NCBI RefSeq assembly: GCF_020166435.1
Contig: NZ_JAINZP010000007.1
Coordinates: 62,001 to 126,000 of the forward strand
DNA from: Pectobacterium versatile
Lineage (GTDB): Bacteria > Pseudomonadota > Gammaproteobacteria > Enterobacterales > Enterobacteriaceae
DNA: 64,000 nucleotides
Direction: 5' to 3'
Numbering within the stretch: position 1 is the first letter of the stretch; each line of letters starts with the position of its first letter. This document shows positions 36,231-46,017 of the stretch, in pieces. The notes beneath the pieces were generated by a model. That model did no database searches and had not been told where the DNA came from. It worked only from the letters and a program-made list of their open reading frames with translations. A program made the position numbers and the translations under genes.

Positions 36231-37900
36231 AAAAGATGACGGCACAGTTTGTCGATCTCTGCCGTCCTTTTTGGCGGGGAAAGCAAGGTTGGCTAGCGCT
36301 GTTACTTCTCATTATCGCCACCAGCATGGGATGGGCCATCGTCTATCTCAACGTATTGCTCAATGACTGGAGTAAAACGTTTTACGATGCGCTAGGGTCG
36401 TTTGATAGCAGCTTGCTGCTCTCTCTCATGAAAGAGTACGGCATCTATATCCTGATTTATATCGTGGTATTTGTGCATCAGGACTGGTTCACCCGCTGGT
36501 TGATCATTCGTTGGCGCAGTGCCATGACGGAAGAATTAGTGAATAGCTGGCTGGCAAAGCGCGCGTTCTATCGGATGTCGATAGAGGGAAAAATCGATAA
36601 CCCCGATCAGCGTATCGCCGAGGATATCAGCTTATTTGTTGATAAAACGGTGAGTCTGGTGGTGTCGTTTTTGGTTGTGACTGCCCAATTGTCGTCTTTC
36701 GTCATCATTCTCTGGGAGTTATCGGGAGTACAGCGCTTTACGTTGTTCGGTGAGGAGTGGGTAATCAAAGGTTATCTGGTCTGGGCCGTCATTCTCTATA
36801 CCGTGTTCGGCACCTTGATTACGCATCTTATTGGTAAACGACTGCACGGTATTAACTATGAGAAGCAACGTGCTGAGGCGAATTTTCGTGCGTCTTTGTT
36901 GCGTAAGCATGATAACGCCGAGCAAATTGCGCTCTATGGCGGGGAACAGCAGGAAAAAAGCCATCTTCAGCGGCAATTTTCTGCGATTGTCTCTAACTGG
37001 TGGCGTTCAATGAATGCGGAACGTAACCTGGGTTTTTTCACCACGGGTTACATGCGTATTAGCTTGATCGTTCCTATTTTTGCCGCATTGCCTGCTTTTC
37101 TCAGCAAAACGGTGACGCTAGGCGGGTTAATGCAGATCCGCGGAGCGTTTGCACAGGTGCATAGCGCGTTGAGCTGGTTTATCCGCATGTATAAAGAGCT
37201 GGTGGAATTATCAGCCAGCATGGAACGTCTGAGCCAGTTCAAACAGGAAATTAAACGCCATCAGTCTGAACAGGAAGTGATTCCGGTCGGCGATCGTCTG
37301 CAAGTGGATCAGCTTTCTTTCACCACGCCGCAGGGTTCTCCGCTGCTGCAAAAGGTGGATCTGAGCTGTGAAGCGGGTAGCTGGAGTAAGTTTTCTGGCC
37401 GTAGCGGGCTGGGGAAATCCACTCTGCTGCGTACGTTAAGCGGCCTGTGGCCGTATTACGATGGCCGCTGGCAGTCGCTGGAAGGTCGCAGCCTGTTGTT
37501 ACCGCAGCAAAGCTATCTGGGGCAGGGGACGTTGGCAGAGATCCTCTGCTATCCGCATCCGCCGCTGGCCGACAGTGAGATGCTGCGTCAGACGCTCGAT
37601 AGCGTCGGGCTGGGCGCGTGGCGCGATCGTCTGGATGAGCAACTGAACTGGGATCGGGTGTTCTCCGGCGGGGAACGGCAGCGTGTTGCCTTTGCCCGTG
37701 CGCTGATTGCTAAACCCGATACGCTCTATCTGGATGAAGCAACGAGCAATCTGGATCATGACGCCGCCAGACAGCTTCTGGCACTGGTCAAGCTGGCATT
37801 GCCAGCGTGTACCGTGGTGGCGATTACGCACCAGACGGAGCTGGACGATCTGTTCACGCACCGTTATGACTTAACGGATTTTTCCTCACAGCGTAGTTGA
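36227..37900 (+). CDS. fusD: SbmA/YddA-type ABC transporter FusD
   Basis: A 557-residue half-transporter: an N-terminal SbmA/BacA-like membrane domain (about six helices, residues 20-310) fused to an ATPase. Walker A is GRSGLGKST, the signature FSGGERQRVAFAR, Walker B TLYLDEATSNLD, and the switch histidine is in ITHQTE. It corresponds to E. coli YddA and is presumed to move iron or ferredoxin fragments across the inner membrane. GTG 36227 overlaps the fusC stop; an ATG nine bases later is possible. It is the last fus gene. Confidence 0.88.
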   Translation: MKKMTAQFVDLCRPFWRGKQGWLALLLLIIATSMGWAIVYLNVLLNDWSKTFYDALGSFDSSLLLSLMKEYGIYILIYIVVFVHQDWFTRWLIIRWRSAMTEELVNSWLAKRAFYRMSIEGKIDNPDQRIAEDISLFVDKTVSLVVSFLVVTAQLSSFVIILWELSGVQRFTLFGEEWVIKGYLVWAVILYTVFGTLITHLIGKRLHGINYEKQRAEANFRASLLRKHDNAEQIALYGGEQQEKSHLQRQFSAIVSNWWRSMNAERNLGFFTTGYMRISLIVPIFAALPAFLSKTVTLGGLMQIRGAFAQVHSALSWFIRMYKELVELSASMERLSQFKQEIKRHQSEQEVIPVGDRLQVDQLSFTTPQGSPLLQKVDLSCEAGSWSKFSGRSGLGKSTLLRTLSGLWPYYDGRWQSLEGRSLLLPQQSYLGQGTLAEILCYPHPPLADSEMLRQTLDSVGLGAWRDRLDEQLNWDRVFSGGERQRVAFARALIAKPDTLYLDEATSNLDHDAARQLLALVKLALPACTVVAITHQTELDDLFTHRYDLTDFSSQRS

Positions 37901-38000
37901 TGTTGCTCGCAGGCCTTCCGGCTCTCGGGAGGTCTGCGGTTCTGGTAGGTTTCTCGTCCCATGCCCCCTATAATCCTCCGCAGGATTATCCCGTCTTTAC

Positions 38001-38028
38001 GGCACTTTTCGTCGCTCGCAGACTCCAA
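38001..38028 (+). promoter_or_regulatory. Probable sigma-E promoter of yfeY
   Basis: GGCACTT at 38001-38007 and TCCAA at 38024-38028, spaced by 16 bases, resemble the RpoE consensus (GGAACTT and TCtga/TCCAA). It lies 60 bases upstream of yfeY, whose E. coli counterpart is known as an RpoE-regulated lipoprotein. Confidence 0.55.
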
Positions 38029-38087
38029 TCCCCATCTTACTAGGGGGGCTGATGACGAAAGCCATTCAATCTTGAGGAGTACATGCC

Positions 38088-38699
38088 ATGAATTTTCGCC
38101 CGCTGGGTTTATCGCTGGTGCTGGGTTTACCGCTGTTGCTGACCGGATGCAGCACGCTTTCCAATTTCTCCTGGTCCAGCCTGTCGCCGTTTAACTGGTT
38201 CGGCAGCTCGCTGGAGGTTACCGATGCAGGTGTCGGTGGCATCAATGCTGGTACGCCGCTGTCCGAAGGGGCGCTACAGAGCGCGCTGGATGGCAGTTAT
38301 CAACTGCGTAGCGGAATGGGCACGTCCAACGGTCAACTGGTCGCGTTTTATCAGGCGCTGGATGGCAAAGACGTGAAGATGGTCATCAGTGGGCAGCCTA
38401 AGGGTAGCGTGCGCAAAGTTGAGGTCATGGATCCGGCGATTGGCAGCGCAGGTGGCGTGAAAATAGGGGATGCTTTTAGCAATACCTACAGTAAAGCGTT
38501 TGAATCCTGCCAGTTAGGGCAAGGTGATGATGCGCAGAGCGTGGAATGTGCCGCGCCGCAGAGTACGCATATCAGCTACGTTTATTCCGGCGAGTGGAGC
38601 GGCCCAGAAGGCTTGATGCCGCCCGACGATATCCTGAAAACCTGGAAAGTGAGCAAGATCGTGTGGCACGCGCAGGCGCGCAACACATCCGTTTTATAA
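38088..38699 (+). CDS. yfeY: RpoE-regulated lipoprotein YfeY
   Basis: A 203-residue lipoprotein. The signal peptide ends in the lipobox LLTGC (Cys21), so it is lipidated and probably held in the outer membrane. The rest has no known enzymatic motif (SALDGSYQLRSGMGTSNGQLVAFYQ, THISYVYSGEW). It belongs to the YfeY/DUF1131 family and lies directly before yfeX, as in E. coli. A GAGG ribosome site precedes ATG 38088, and a sigma-E-like promoter is visible upstream. The intervening E. coli gene yfeZ is not found here. Confidence 0.88.
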   Translation: MNFRPLGLSLVLGLPLLLTGCSTLSNFSWSSLSPFNWFGSSLEVTDAGVGGINAGTPLSEGALQSALDGSYQLRSGMGTSNGQLVAFYQALDGKDVKMVISGQPKGSVRKVEVMDPAIGSAGGVKIGDAFSNTYSKAFESCQLGQGDDAQSVECAAPQSTHISYVYSGEWSGPEGLMPPDDILKTWKVSKIVWHAQARNTSVL

Positions 38700-38748
38700 A
38701 AGGGCATCTTTACATCAAAGACGAATTTGTCTTCACGCAAGGTAAAAG

Positions 38749-38790
38749 TCAGGCGGCTTCCGGTATGATAGCGGCACCGCCTGATATTTT
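38749..38790 (+). terminator. Terminator between yfeY and yfeX
   Basis: TCAGGCGG and CCGCCTGA pair across a loop holding a small inner stem, followed by TATTTTTT. It lies about 50 bases after the yfeY stop. Confidence 0.75.
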
Positions 38791-38867
38791 TTCGGCGGTC
38801 GTATGCGCCATAACTATCGTAGTAAACCATAACAACAAAGAAAAAACTGACGCTTGAGGAAGCAGAA

Positions 38868-39767
38868 ATGACACCAATTCAAAGCGGTATTTTATTGGAA
38901 CACCGCCGTTTTGCCATTTTTATGGAAGCGATGATTCAGGGAGAGTTTGATGCTATCCGGCAGGGATGCAAAAAATTCTGTCAGACGTTACAAGCGTTAC
39001 AGCAGCAGTATCCCGATGCGGGATTAGGCGCAGTGCTGGCGTTTGGCAGCGATGTCTGGCGCGATCTGGACTGTAATCATAGTGCGGCGGAGCTGAAGCC
39101 GTTCACGCCGCTGGGTAAAGGGCTTGCTCCTGCCACGCAGCGTGATGTGTTGATCCATATTCAATCGCTTCGCCATGATGTTAATTTTACGCTGGCACAG
39201 GCGGCACTGACCGCATTTGGTGGCGCGATTCGTATCGAAGAAGAGACGCACGGTTTCCGCTGGGTGGAGGATCGCGATTTAAGCGGCTTTGTCGACGGCA
39301 CGGAAAATCCGCAAGGCGATGCGCGTCACGCTGTGGCGATTATCCCAGAAGGCCAGCCGGATGCGGGCGGCAGCTACGTGTTTACTCAACGTTGGGAGCA
39401 CAATCTGAAGCAGTTGCAGCGTTTTAGCGTGGAGCAGCAAGAGCAAATGATTGGCCGCACCAAGCAGGACAATGAGGAACTGTCTTCCGATGAGCGCCCT
39501 GAGACCTCGCATCTTAGCCGTGTGGATTTAAAGGAAGACGGCAAAGGGCTGAAAATTCTGCGTCAGAGCCTGCCTTATGGCACTGCTAGCGGGAAGAACG
39601 GGCTTTACTTTGTCGCCTACTGCGCGCGTCTGCATAACATTGAGCAGCAGTTGCTGAGCATGTTCGGCGATCGTGACGGCAAACGTGATGACATGCTGCG
39701 CTTTACGCGTGCTGTCAGCGGCAGCTACTTCTTCGCGCCTTCTCTTGAGAAGCTTTTGTCGCTGTAA
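38868..39767 (+). CDS. yfeX: Dye-decolourising (porphyrinogen) peroxidase YfeX
   Basis: A 299-residue haem peroxidase of the Dyp family. The GxxDG motif is present as [10 protein letters not shown] with the catalytic aspartate, and later segments ([38 protein letters not shown]) follow E. coli YfeX. The enzyme oxidises porphyrinogens with peroxide; a role in recovering iron from haem has been argued. It is cytoplasmic, with no signal peptide. Its position after yfeY and near the fus locus fits a haem/iron neighbourhood. Confidence 0.93.
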   Translation: MTPIQSGILLEHRRFAIFMEAMIQGEFDAIRQGCKKFCQTLQALQQQYPDAGLGAVLAFGSDVWRDLDCNHSAAELKPFTPLGKGLAPATQRDVLIHIQSLRHDVNFTLAQAALTAFGGAIRIEEETHGFRWVEDRDLSGFVDGTENPQGDARHAVAIIPEGQPDAGGSYVFTQRWEHNLKQLQRFSVEQQEQMIGRTKQDNEELSSDERPETSHLSRVDLKEDGKGLKILRQSLPYGTASGKNGLYFVAYCARLHNIEQQLLSMFGDRDGKRDDMLRFTRAVSGSYFFAPSLEKLLSL

Positions 39768-39784
39768 GATCTGACTCGTTTTCC

Positions 39785-39810
39785 TGATGCCTGCACCTGT
39801 GCAGGCATCA
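39785..39810. terminator. Hairpin after yfeX
   Basis: TGATGCCTGCAC and GTGCAGGCATCA form a 12-base palindrome about 18 bases after the yfeX stop. There is no U-run, so it is a stabilising hairpin or a weak terminator. Confidence 0.55.
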
Positions 39811-39995
39811 ATTCTCTCAGCTTTCAATTTTCCGCTCCCTGCATTGGCTATCTGGCTGCACCTTTCCTTTTTCATCCTACTTTTTCTTCTCGCCTCGCTG
39901 GTTTCGGGGTTATGTCCTTTAGCGCTTAAAAATCCCGAAATGTTATATATAAAGGTTATATGTTAACCGCCACTTCCCCCTACACTGATTTGCGC

Positions 39996-40124
39996 TATAC
40001 CCGTCATACTTCAAGCTGCTTGGGCGTTGGCTGCCCTTACTCACCCCAGTCACTTACCTGAGTAAGCTCCTGGGGATTCGCTCGGTTGCCGCCTGCATGC
40101 AACTCGAATTATTTAGGGTATATA
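39996..40124. repeat. Dispersed TATACCC-type palindromic repeat, 129-base copy
   Basis: It begins TATACCCGTCATACTTCAAG and ends GCAACTCGAATTATTTAGGG TATA, so its ends are imperfect inverted repeats (TATACCC/GGGTATA). The middle contains CACTTACCTGAGTAAGCTC. Related copies are at 47249-47444, 47579-47642, 44028-44063 and 10066-10124. It occupies most of the yfeX-cysP spacer. Confidence 0.8.
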
Positions 40125-40194
40125 CAAAAACGGCTATGAAACGGCCCCTATAACAAGGCCTACCGAATAGGCTCTAACTCTGGCAGGACATAAG

Positions 40195-41223
40195 ATGAAT
40201 CAAGTACAGGTGAAAGGCTGGCTGGTGAAAGGTTCTCTGGCGCTGTCATTGCTGCTGGGCGGGCAGAGCATGGTCTCTGCTACCGAGCTGCTGAACAGCT
40301 CTTATGATGTATCGCGTGAGCTATTTGTTGCGCTCAATCCCGGCTTTGAAAAACAGTGGCTGTCTCAGCATCCTAACGATCCGCTGACGATCAAACAATC
40401 GCATGCCGGTTCGTCTAAACAGGCGTTGGCTATCCTGCAAGGCCTTAAGGCCGATGTCGTGACCTATAACCAGGTGACAGACGTTCAGATCCTGCACGAT
40501 CGCGGGCAACTGATTCCGGCTGATTGGCAGGCGCGTTTACCGAATAACAGCTCTCCGTTTTACTCCACCATGGCGTTTCTGGTTCGCAAAGGTAATCCAA
40601 AAGGGATTCACGACTGGAACGATCTGGTGCGTGATGACGTTAAGCTGATTTTCCCGAATCCGAAAACCTCCGGCAATGCCCGCTATACCTACCTTGCGGC
40701 CTGGGGCGCGACCAGTAAAGCCAACGGTGGCGATGAGGCCAAAACTCGCGAGTGGGTAAAGCGTTTTCTGGCGAACGTCGAGGTATTTGATACTGGTGGC
40801 CGTGGCGCAACCACTACGTTTGTGGAACGCCAGTTGGGCGATGTGCTGATCAGCTTTGAATCCGAGGTGAATAACATTCGCAACCAGTACGGCGCTGAGA
40901 ACTACGAGGTGATCGTCCCGAAGGTCAACGTGCTGGCGGAATTCCCGGTGGCGTGGATCGATAAGAATGTTGAGAAGAACGGCACGGAGCAGGCGGCAAA
41001 AGCCTATCTGAATTATCTGTATAGCCCAGAGGCGCAGAAGGTGATCACCGATTTTTACTACCGTGTGAATAACCCTGAATTGACGCAAACGCTGAAATCC
41101 CGTTTCCCGGAGACCACCTTATTCCGAGTGGAAGATCAGTTTGGGGCGTGGCCACAGGTGATGAAAACCCACTTCGACACCGGTGGTGAACTGGATAAAT
41201 TGCTGGCGGCTGGTCGTCAGTAA
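40195..41223 (+). CDS. cysP: Thiosulfate/sulfate-binding protein CysP
   Basis: A 342-residue periplasmic binding protein. A signal peptide (about 29 residues, ending SATE) is followed by [20 protein letters not shown] and the sulfate-family motifs HAGSSKQA and GGRGATTTF. It captures thiosulfate and sulfate for the CysTW permease. AGGACATAAG precedes the ATG. The stop overlaps the cysT start (TAATG). CysB-dependent control is expected, but no site can be pinned down by eye. Confidence 0.95.
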   Translation: MNQVQVKGWLVKGSLALSLLLGGQSMVSATELLNSSYDVSRELFVALNPGFEKQWLSQHPNDPLTIKQSHAGSSKQALAILQGLKADVVTYNQVTDVQILHDRGQLIPADWQARLPNNSSPFYSTMAFLVRKGNPKGIHDWNDLVRDDVKLIFPNPKTSGNARYTYLAAWGATSKANGGDEAKTREWVKRFLANVEVFDTGGRGATTTFVERQLGDVLISFESEVNNIRNQYGAENYEVIVPKVNVLAEFPVAWIDKNVEKNGTEQAAKAYLNYLYSPEAQKVITDFYYRVNNPELTQTLKSRFPETTLFRVEDQFGAWPQVMKTHFDTGGELDKLLAAGRQ

Positions 41224-42077
41224 TGTCTTTGGGGTCGGGTAACGTCTTTTCTGGTTCAGGTAAACGGGTGCTGCCGGGATTTGCGCTGAGTCTGGGTAGC
41301 AGCCTGCTGTTCGTCTGTCTGATTCTGCTGCTGCCCTTAAGTGCGTTGGTCATGCAACTCTCAGAAATGAGTCTGGCGCAGTACTGGACGGTAATCTCCA
41401 ATCCGCAGGTGGTGGCCGCCTACAAAGTCACGCTCTTGGCGGCAGGGCTGGCGACGGTATTTAATGCCGGATTCGGTCTGTTAATGGCGTGGATTCTGAC
41501 GCGTTATCGCTTTCCCGGCCGAGCCCTGCTGGATGGGTTGATGGATTTACCCTTTGCGCTCCCCACCGCCGTGGCGGGGCTGACGCTGGCCGCGCTGTTT
41601 TCAACGACCGGCTGGTACGGCGCATGGCTGGCAGAGTACGGCATTAAGGTGTCGTATACCTGGCTGGGGATTACGGTCGCGATGGCGTTCACCAGCATTC
41701 CTTTTGTGGTGCGTACTGTCCAACCCGTGTTGGAAGATCTGGGGCCGGAATACGAAGAGGCGGCACAAACGCTGGGTGCGAATCGCTGGCAGTGTTTTCG
41801 CTACGTCATTTTACCGGAGTTAACGCCGGCGCTACTAACGGGCACCGCGCTGTCGTTTGCCCGCAGTCTGGGCGAGTTTGGCGCGGTTATCTTTATTGCG
41901 GGGAATATTGCCTGGCAAACGGAAGTCGTTTCGCTGATGATTTTTATCCGTTTGCAGGAGTTTGATTTCCCTGCTGCCAGCGCGATTGCCTCCGTCGTGT
42001 TAGCCGCGTCCTTATTGATACTGTTTGCCGTCAACGTGCTGCAAAGCCGTTTTGGCCAACGGACCCGGAGCGTGTAA
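41223..42077 (+). CDS. cysT: Sulfate/thiosulfate ABC permease CysT (CysU)
   Basis: A 284-residue inner-membrane permease with about six helices. The EAA loop is EYEEAAQTLGANRWQCFRYVILPEL, and the family stretch GFALSLGSSLLFVCLILLLP opens the protein. It pairs with CysW to form the channel for sulfate and thiosulfate. It is coupled by TAATG overlaps to cysP before and cysW after. Confidence 0.94.
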   Translation: MSLGSGNVFSGSGKRVLPGFALSLGSSLLFVCLILLLPLSALVMQLSEMSLAQYWTVISNPQVVAAYKVTLLAAGLATVFNAGFGLLMAWILTRYRFPGRALLDGLMDLPFALPTAVAGLTLAALFSTTGWYGAWLAEYGIKVSYTWLGITVAMAFTSIPFVVRTVQPVLEDLGPEYEEAAQTLGANRWQCFRYVILPELTPALLTGTALSFARSLGEFGAVIFIAGNIAWQTEVVSLMIFIRLQEFDFPAASAIASVVLAASLLILFAVNVLQSRFGQRTRSV

Positions 42078-42970
42078 TGGCAGAGATACCGACTGTGACG
42101 CCGCAGCGTCAATCCCATCCGGTGCGGCAGGAACGTAACTGGGCGAGAGCGGCGTTGATTGCGCTGGGCGTGATATTATCGCTCATCATGCTAGTCATCC
42201 CCTTGGTGTCAATTTTTTCCGCTGCGCTGTCGCATGGGCTGGGGGGCGTCTGGCGTAACCTGAGCGATCCTGACATGCTGCATGCCATTGGCCTCACGCT
42301 GCTGGTGGTCGCGATTGTCGTACCGGTGAATCTGGTGTTTGGCACGCTGCTGGCGTGGCTGGTCACGCGCTTTCAGTTTCCGGGTCGGCAACTGCTGCTC
42401 ACGCTGATCGACATTCCTTTTGCGGTTTCTCCTGTGGTGGCGGGTTTGCTGTATCTGCTCTTTTACAGCACCAACGGCCCGGTTGGCGGCTGGCTGGATG
42501 AGCAGGGGATACAGCTGATGTTTGCCTGGCCGGGCATTGCGCTGGTGACGATATTCGTGACCTGTCCGTTTATGGTCAGGGAGCTGGTTCCGGTGATGAT
42601 GAGTCAGGGCAGCCAGGAAGAAGAAGCGGCAGTGCTGCTCGGTGCGTCAGGCTGGCAGGTGTTCTATCGGGTAACGCTACCGAATATTCGCTGGGCGCTG
42701 CTGTATGGCGTGGTGCTGACCAATGCCAGAGCGATAGGTGAGTTTGGCGCCGTGTCTGTGGTGTCAGGTGCGATTCGCGGTGAAACCTACACGCTGCCGC
42801 TACAGGTCGAATTGTTGCATCAGGATTATAACAGCGTGGGGGCGTTTACCGCTGCGGCGTTGTTAACCGTGATGGCGATATTGACGCTGTTCATCAAAAG
42901 CGCTTTGCAGTGGCGTGTGAAGCGGCAAATGGCGCAAGGGCGGGAACAGAATCCGCCTGAAAAGCAGTAA
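42077..42970 (+). CDS. cysW: Sulfate/thiosulfate ABC permease CysW
   Basis: A 297-residue permease with six predicted helices and an EAA loop QEEEAAVLLGASGWQVFYRVTLPNI. It is the partner of CysT. In E. coli the ATPase gene cysA follows immediately; here the stop at 42970 is followed by a short spacer, a palindromic repeat and cysM. The protein itself looks intact, with a polar C-terminal tail (RVKRQMAQGREQNPPEKQ) of normal length. Confidence 0.94.
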   Translation: MAEIPTVTPQRQSHPVRQERNWARAALIALGVILSLIMLVIPLVSIFSAALSHGLGGVWRNLSDPDMLHAIGLTLLVVAIVVPVNLVFGTLLAWLVTRFQFPGRQLLLTLIDIPFAVSPVVAGLLYLLFYSTNGPVGGWLDEQGIQLMFAWPGIALVTIFVTCPFMVRELVPVMMSQGSQEEEAAVLLGASGWQVFYRVTLPNIRWALLYGVVLTNARAIGEFGAVSVVSGAIRGETYTLPLQVELLHQDYNSVGAFTAAALLTVMAILTLFIKSALQWRVKRQMAQGREQNPPEKQ

Positions 42971-42995
42971 ATTGAGATTGCTGGCAAAGTCAGAT

Positions 42996-43062
42996 TTTAG
43001 GGGAAACACAGGGATGAGGTTCCCGTAGGGATACCTCGCCCTGTGGTCGCCCGTGTATCTCG
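42996..43062. repeat. REP-like palindromic repeat, copy 2, at the expected cysA position
   Basis: The core at 43007-43045 (CACAGGG...CCCTGTG with inner GATGAGGT/TACCTC arms) and both flanks match the copy at 27264-27332. The outer stem differs by paired changes that keep base pairing. It lies between cysW and cysM. Confidence 0.75.
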
Positions 43063-43143
43063 AATTAACCATCATGGGTTTGTCAGCAACGTTAATTTTA
43101 TCGTTCACTCCGTAAGTGGGTGAGACTTTTTAGGACTCAACTT

Positions 43144-44025
43144 GTGACAACGCTTGAGCATTGTATTGGTAATACCCCGCTGGTGAAATTGCGGCGCATA
43201 ACACAGGGGTTGAACAGTGAAATCTGGCTGAAGCTGGAAGGAAATAATCCCGCCGGATCGGTAAAAGATCGGGCTGCGCTCTCCATGATCCAGCAGGCGG
43301 AGAATCGCGGTGACATCGCCCCCGGTGACCGGCTCATTGAGGCGACCAGCGGGAACACCGGCATTGCGTTGGCGATGATTGCGGCGGTAAAAGGCTACCG
43401 GCTGCGTCTGCTGATGCCGGACAACATGAGCTATGAACGCCAGACCGCGATGCGCGCGTATGGCGCGGAGCTGGTGTTGGTGAATCGCAAGCTGGGGATG
43501 GAAGGGGCTCGGGATCGGGCGGAACAGATGGTGCTGGCGGGAGAAGGGAAAACGCTCGATCAGTTCAATAACCCAGATAATTCGCTGGCGCACTTTCTGA
43601 CTACTGGCCCAGAAATCTGGCAGCAGACGGCGGGCAAGCTAACTCATTTTATTTCCAGTATGGGAACGACCGGCACCATTTCCGGCGTCAGCCGTTATCT
43701 GAAACAGCAGAACCCGGCAATTTGTACGGTGGGATTACAACCTGCGGAAGGGAGCCACATTCCCGGTATTCGCCGCTGGACGCCAGACTATATGCCAGGG
43801 ATTTTCCGTGCCGATCTGGTCGATCGCATTCTGGATATGACGCAGGTGGACGCTGAGAATACGCTGCGACAGCTGGCGCGTCAGGAAGGCATCTTCTGTG
43901 GTGTCAGTTCCGGCGGTGCGGTAGCCGGTGCGTTGCGGATTGCGGCAGAAAACCCCGGCAGCGTGATTGTGGCAATCGCCTGCGATCGCGGCGATCGGTA
44001 TCTGTCCACCGGGGTATTTGATTAA
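43144..44025 (+). CDS. cysM: Cysteine synthase B CysM
   Basis: A 293-residue PLP enzyme that makes cysteine or S-sulfocysteine from O-acetylserine. The PLP lysine is in NNPAGSVKDRAAL, the substrate loop is [16 protein letters not shown], and SSMGTTGTISGVSRYL binds the phosphate. GIFCGVSSGGAVAGAL and DRGDRYLSTGVFD end the protein as in E. coli. GTG 43144 gives the E. coli-like N-terminus TTLEHCIGNTPLVKL and has AGGA eight bases upstream. It completes the cys operon, except that cysA is absent. Confidence 0.94.
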   Translation: MTTLEHCIGNTPLVKLRRITQGLNSEIWLKLEGNNPAGSVKDRAALSMIQQAENRGDIAPGDRLIEATSGNTGIALAMIAAVKGYRLRLLMPDNMSYERQTAMRAYGAELVLVNRKLGMEGARDRAEQMVLAGEGKTLDQFNNPDNSLAHFLTTGPEIWQQTAGKLTHFISSMGTTGTISGVSRYLKQQNPAICTVGLQPAEGSHIPGIRRWTPDYMPGIFRADLVDRILDMTQVDAENTLRQLARQEGIFCGVSSGGAVAGALRIAAENPGSVIVAIACDRGDRYLSTGVFD

Positions 44026-44027
44026 CG

Positions 44028-44063
44028 TTACTCGTCATACTTCGAGTTGCATGTGCGTTGGCT
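44028..44063. repeat. Partial TATACCC-type repeat at the cysM-macB junction
   Basis: TTACTCGTCATACTTCGAGT followed by TGCATGTGCGTTGGCT matches the left arm of the dispersed repeat seen at 39996 and 47249. It runs into the macB stop codon. Only this arm is present. Confidence 0.55.
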
Positions 44064-46014
44064 ATTCCCGCTCCAGCGCGTGAATCGGTTCCATCCGCGC
44101 GGCACGACGGGCGGGGAAGAAGCCGAAGATAATACCGATCAGGCTGGAGCACAGGAACGCGGCAATAATCGAGGAGCTGGAATACATCATCGCGAAATTG
44201 CTGCTGAACTGTGCAAACAGCACGCCGATAGCCAGCGACAGCGCCACGCCGATGATGCCGCCGAACAGGCAAACCAGCACCGCTTCGATAAGAAACTGCT
44301 GCATGATATCGCTGGTGCGTGCGCCAACCGCCATACGAACGCCGATCTCTCGGGTTCGCTCGGTGACGGATACCAGCATGATGTTCATCACGCCAATACC
44401 GCCGACCAGCAGCGAAATCAGCGCGATCATCGACACCAGCAGCGTGAGCGTGGTGGTGGTTTTCTCGATCATCTGCCGAATGCTGTCCGTGTTCATGATA
44501 AAGAAATCTTTCGTACCGTGTCGCTGCGTCAGCAGTGCAGTGATGCTTTTCTCGGCGACGTTCATATCAATATTGTCTTTCACCCGCACCGTGATGCTTT
44601 TCAGGTAGGACTGCCCGACCATGCGCTTCATCACCGTCGTGTACGGCACCCACACGTTCAGGTTTTCATCGCTGCCGAAGCCGCCCTGATTCTTGCTGAC
44701 GACGCCGATAATCCTTACGGGCAGCGAGCCCAGCAGAATCACTTGCCCAATGGGATCTTCGCCATGGGGAAAGAGCTTATCGCGCGTGTTTTTGTCAATC
44801 ACTGCGTCCTGCTTTAGTTCATCGACGCTGCTGCGAGGGAAAAGTACGCCGCGTTGCAGAGTGTAGCCACGTACGGTGAAGAACTGCTCACCAACCCCGG
44901 AAATGCTGGCGGAAACGGCAATGTTGCCGTAGCGCATCGTTACGCTGGTTGAGATCGAAGGCGTAACGCTATGCACGTAGGGCTGCTGCGTTAGCGGCTG
45001 AATATCGCTGGCCCGCAGCGTTTGGATGGCGCTGGCATCCATGTCGCCGAAGTCTTTGCCGGGGAAAATTTCCAGCGTGCTGGTGCCCATCGAGTTGATG
45101 TCGGCCAGCACTTGCTCCTGTGAGCCTTTTCCCAGCGCGACGACCGAGACGACAGACGCAATGCCGATGATGATGCCGAGCATGGTCAGAAAGGTGCGCA
45201 TCCGCTGGGCGTTCATCGCCAGCAGCGCCATTTTAAACGCGTCGATAAAGCGATCTTTGAACTGATTCAGGGCGGACGCCGCTGGAGAGCTGGCGGCTTT
45301 CGGTGGCGGCTCGGTGGCCTCTTCGGGGCGCGTTTGTCGGTCGGCAATCACTTCGCCATCGCGCAGTTCGATGATGCGCTGAGCGTGTTCGGCAATCGTC
45401 ATATCGTGGGTCACGATCACGACGGTATTACCTTGTCTGTGCAGATCGCGAAGTATGCTCAGAACCTCGTTGCCGCTGTGGGTGTCCAGCGCACCGGTGG
45501 GTTCATCCGCCAGAATAATGCCGCCGCCGTTCATCAGCGCCCGCGCGATACTCACGCGCTGCTGCTGGCCGCCGGAAAGTTGGCTGGGCCGATAGTGGAG
45601 ACGATTTTCCAGTCCTAGCCGAGTGAGCAGTTCTGCTGCCCGTTGACGGCGTGCCAGCCGACTCTTTCCTGCATAAATGGCCGGAACTTCAACATTCCCC
45701 AGCGCGCTGAGGTCGCCGAGCAGGTGATAGCGCTGGAAAATAAAGCCGAAATGCTCGCGGCGCAGTTCCGCGAGCTGGTCGTTGTCCAGTTTGCCAACGG
45801 CGCGTCCTGCCACCTGATAATCACCGGAGGACGGTTTATCCAGACAGCCGAGAATATTCATCAGCGTGGATTTTCCCGACCCGGACGCACCGACAATCGC
45901 CACCATCTCTCCCTGATTGATGGTCAGGTTGATGTCCTTGAGGACGGTGACGTCCTGTTCGCCGTTGGAAAAGCGGCGGGTAATGCCGGTTAGTTTAAGT
46001 AAGGATGTGGACAT
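44062..46014 (-). CDS. macB: Macrolide/lipoprotein-type efflux ABC transporter MacB
   Basis: A 650-residue protein with an N-terminal ATPase (Walker [10 protein letters not shown], signature [15 protein letters not shown], Walker [12 protein letters not shown]) fused to one membrane helix (about residue 275). A large periplasmic MacB_PCD domain and three C-terminal FtsX helices follow. With MacA and an outer-membrane TolC it drives efflux of macrolides, peptides or siderophores from the periplasm. It begins four bases after the macA stop. TolC is not in the window. The natural substrate is unknown. Confidence 0.92.
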   Translation of the reverse strand: MSTSLLKLTGITRRFSNGEQDVTVLKDINLTINQGEMVAIVGASGSGKSTLMNILGCLDKPSSGDYQVAGRAVGKLDNDQLAELRREHFGFIFQRYHLLGDLSALGNVEVPAIYAGKSRLARRQRAAELLTRLGLENRLHYRPSQLSGGQQQRVSIARALMNGGGIILADEPTGALDTHSGNEVLSILRDLHRQGNTVVIVTHDMTIAEHAQRIIELRDGEVIADRQTRPEEATEPPPKAASSPAASALNQFKDRFIDAFKMALLAMNAQRMRTFLTMLGIIIGIASVVSVVALGKGSQEQVLADINSMGTSTLEIFPGKDFGDMDASAIQTLRASDIQPLTQQPYVHSVTPSISTSVTMRYGNIAVSASISGVGEQFFTVRGYTLQRGVLFPRSSVDELKQDAVIDKNTRDKLFPHGEDPIGQVILLGSLPVRIIGVVSKNQGGFGSDENLNVWVPYTTVMKRMVGQSYLKSITVRVKDNIDMNVAEKSITALLTQRHGTKDFFIMNTDSIRQMIEKTTTTLTLLVSMIALISLLVGGIGVMNIMLVSVTERTREIGVRMAVGARTSDIMQQFLIEAVLVCLFGGIIGVALSLAIGVLFAQFSSNFAMMYSSSSIIAAFLCSSLIGIIFGFFPARRAARMEPIHALERE

Positions 46015-46017
46015 GTG

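Noticed and set aside
44047-44817. 256-codon plus-strand frame opposite macB
   Set aside because: Antisense to a conserved ABC transporter; low-complexity His/Asp/Arg composition is typical of antisense frames.
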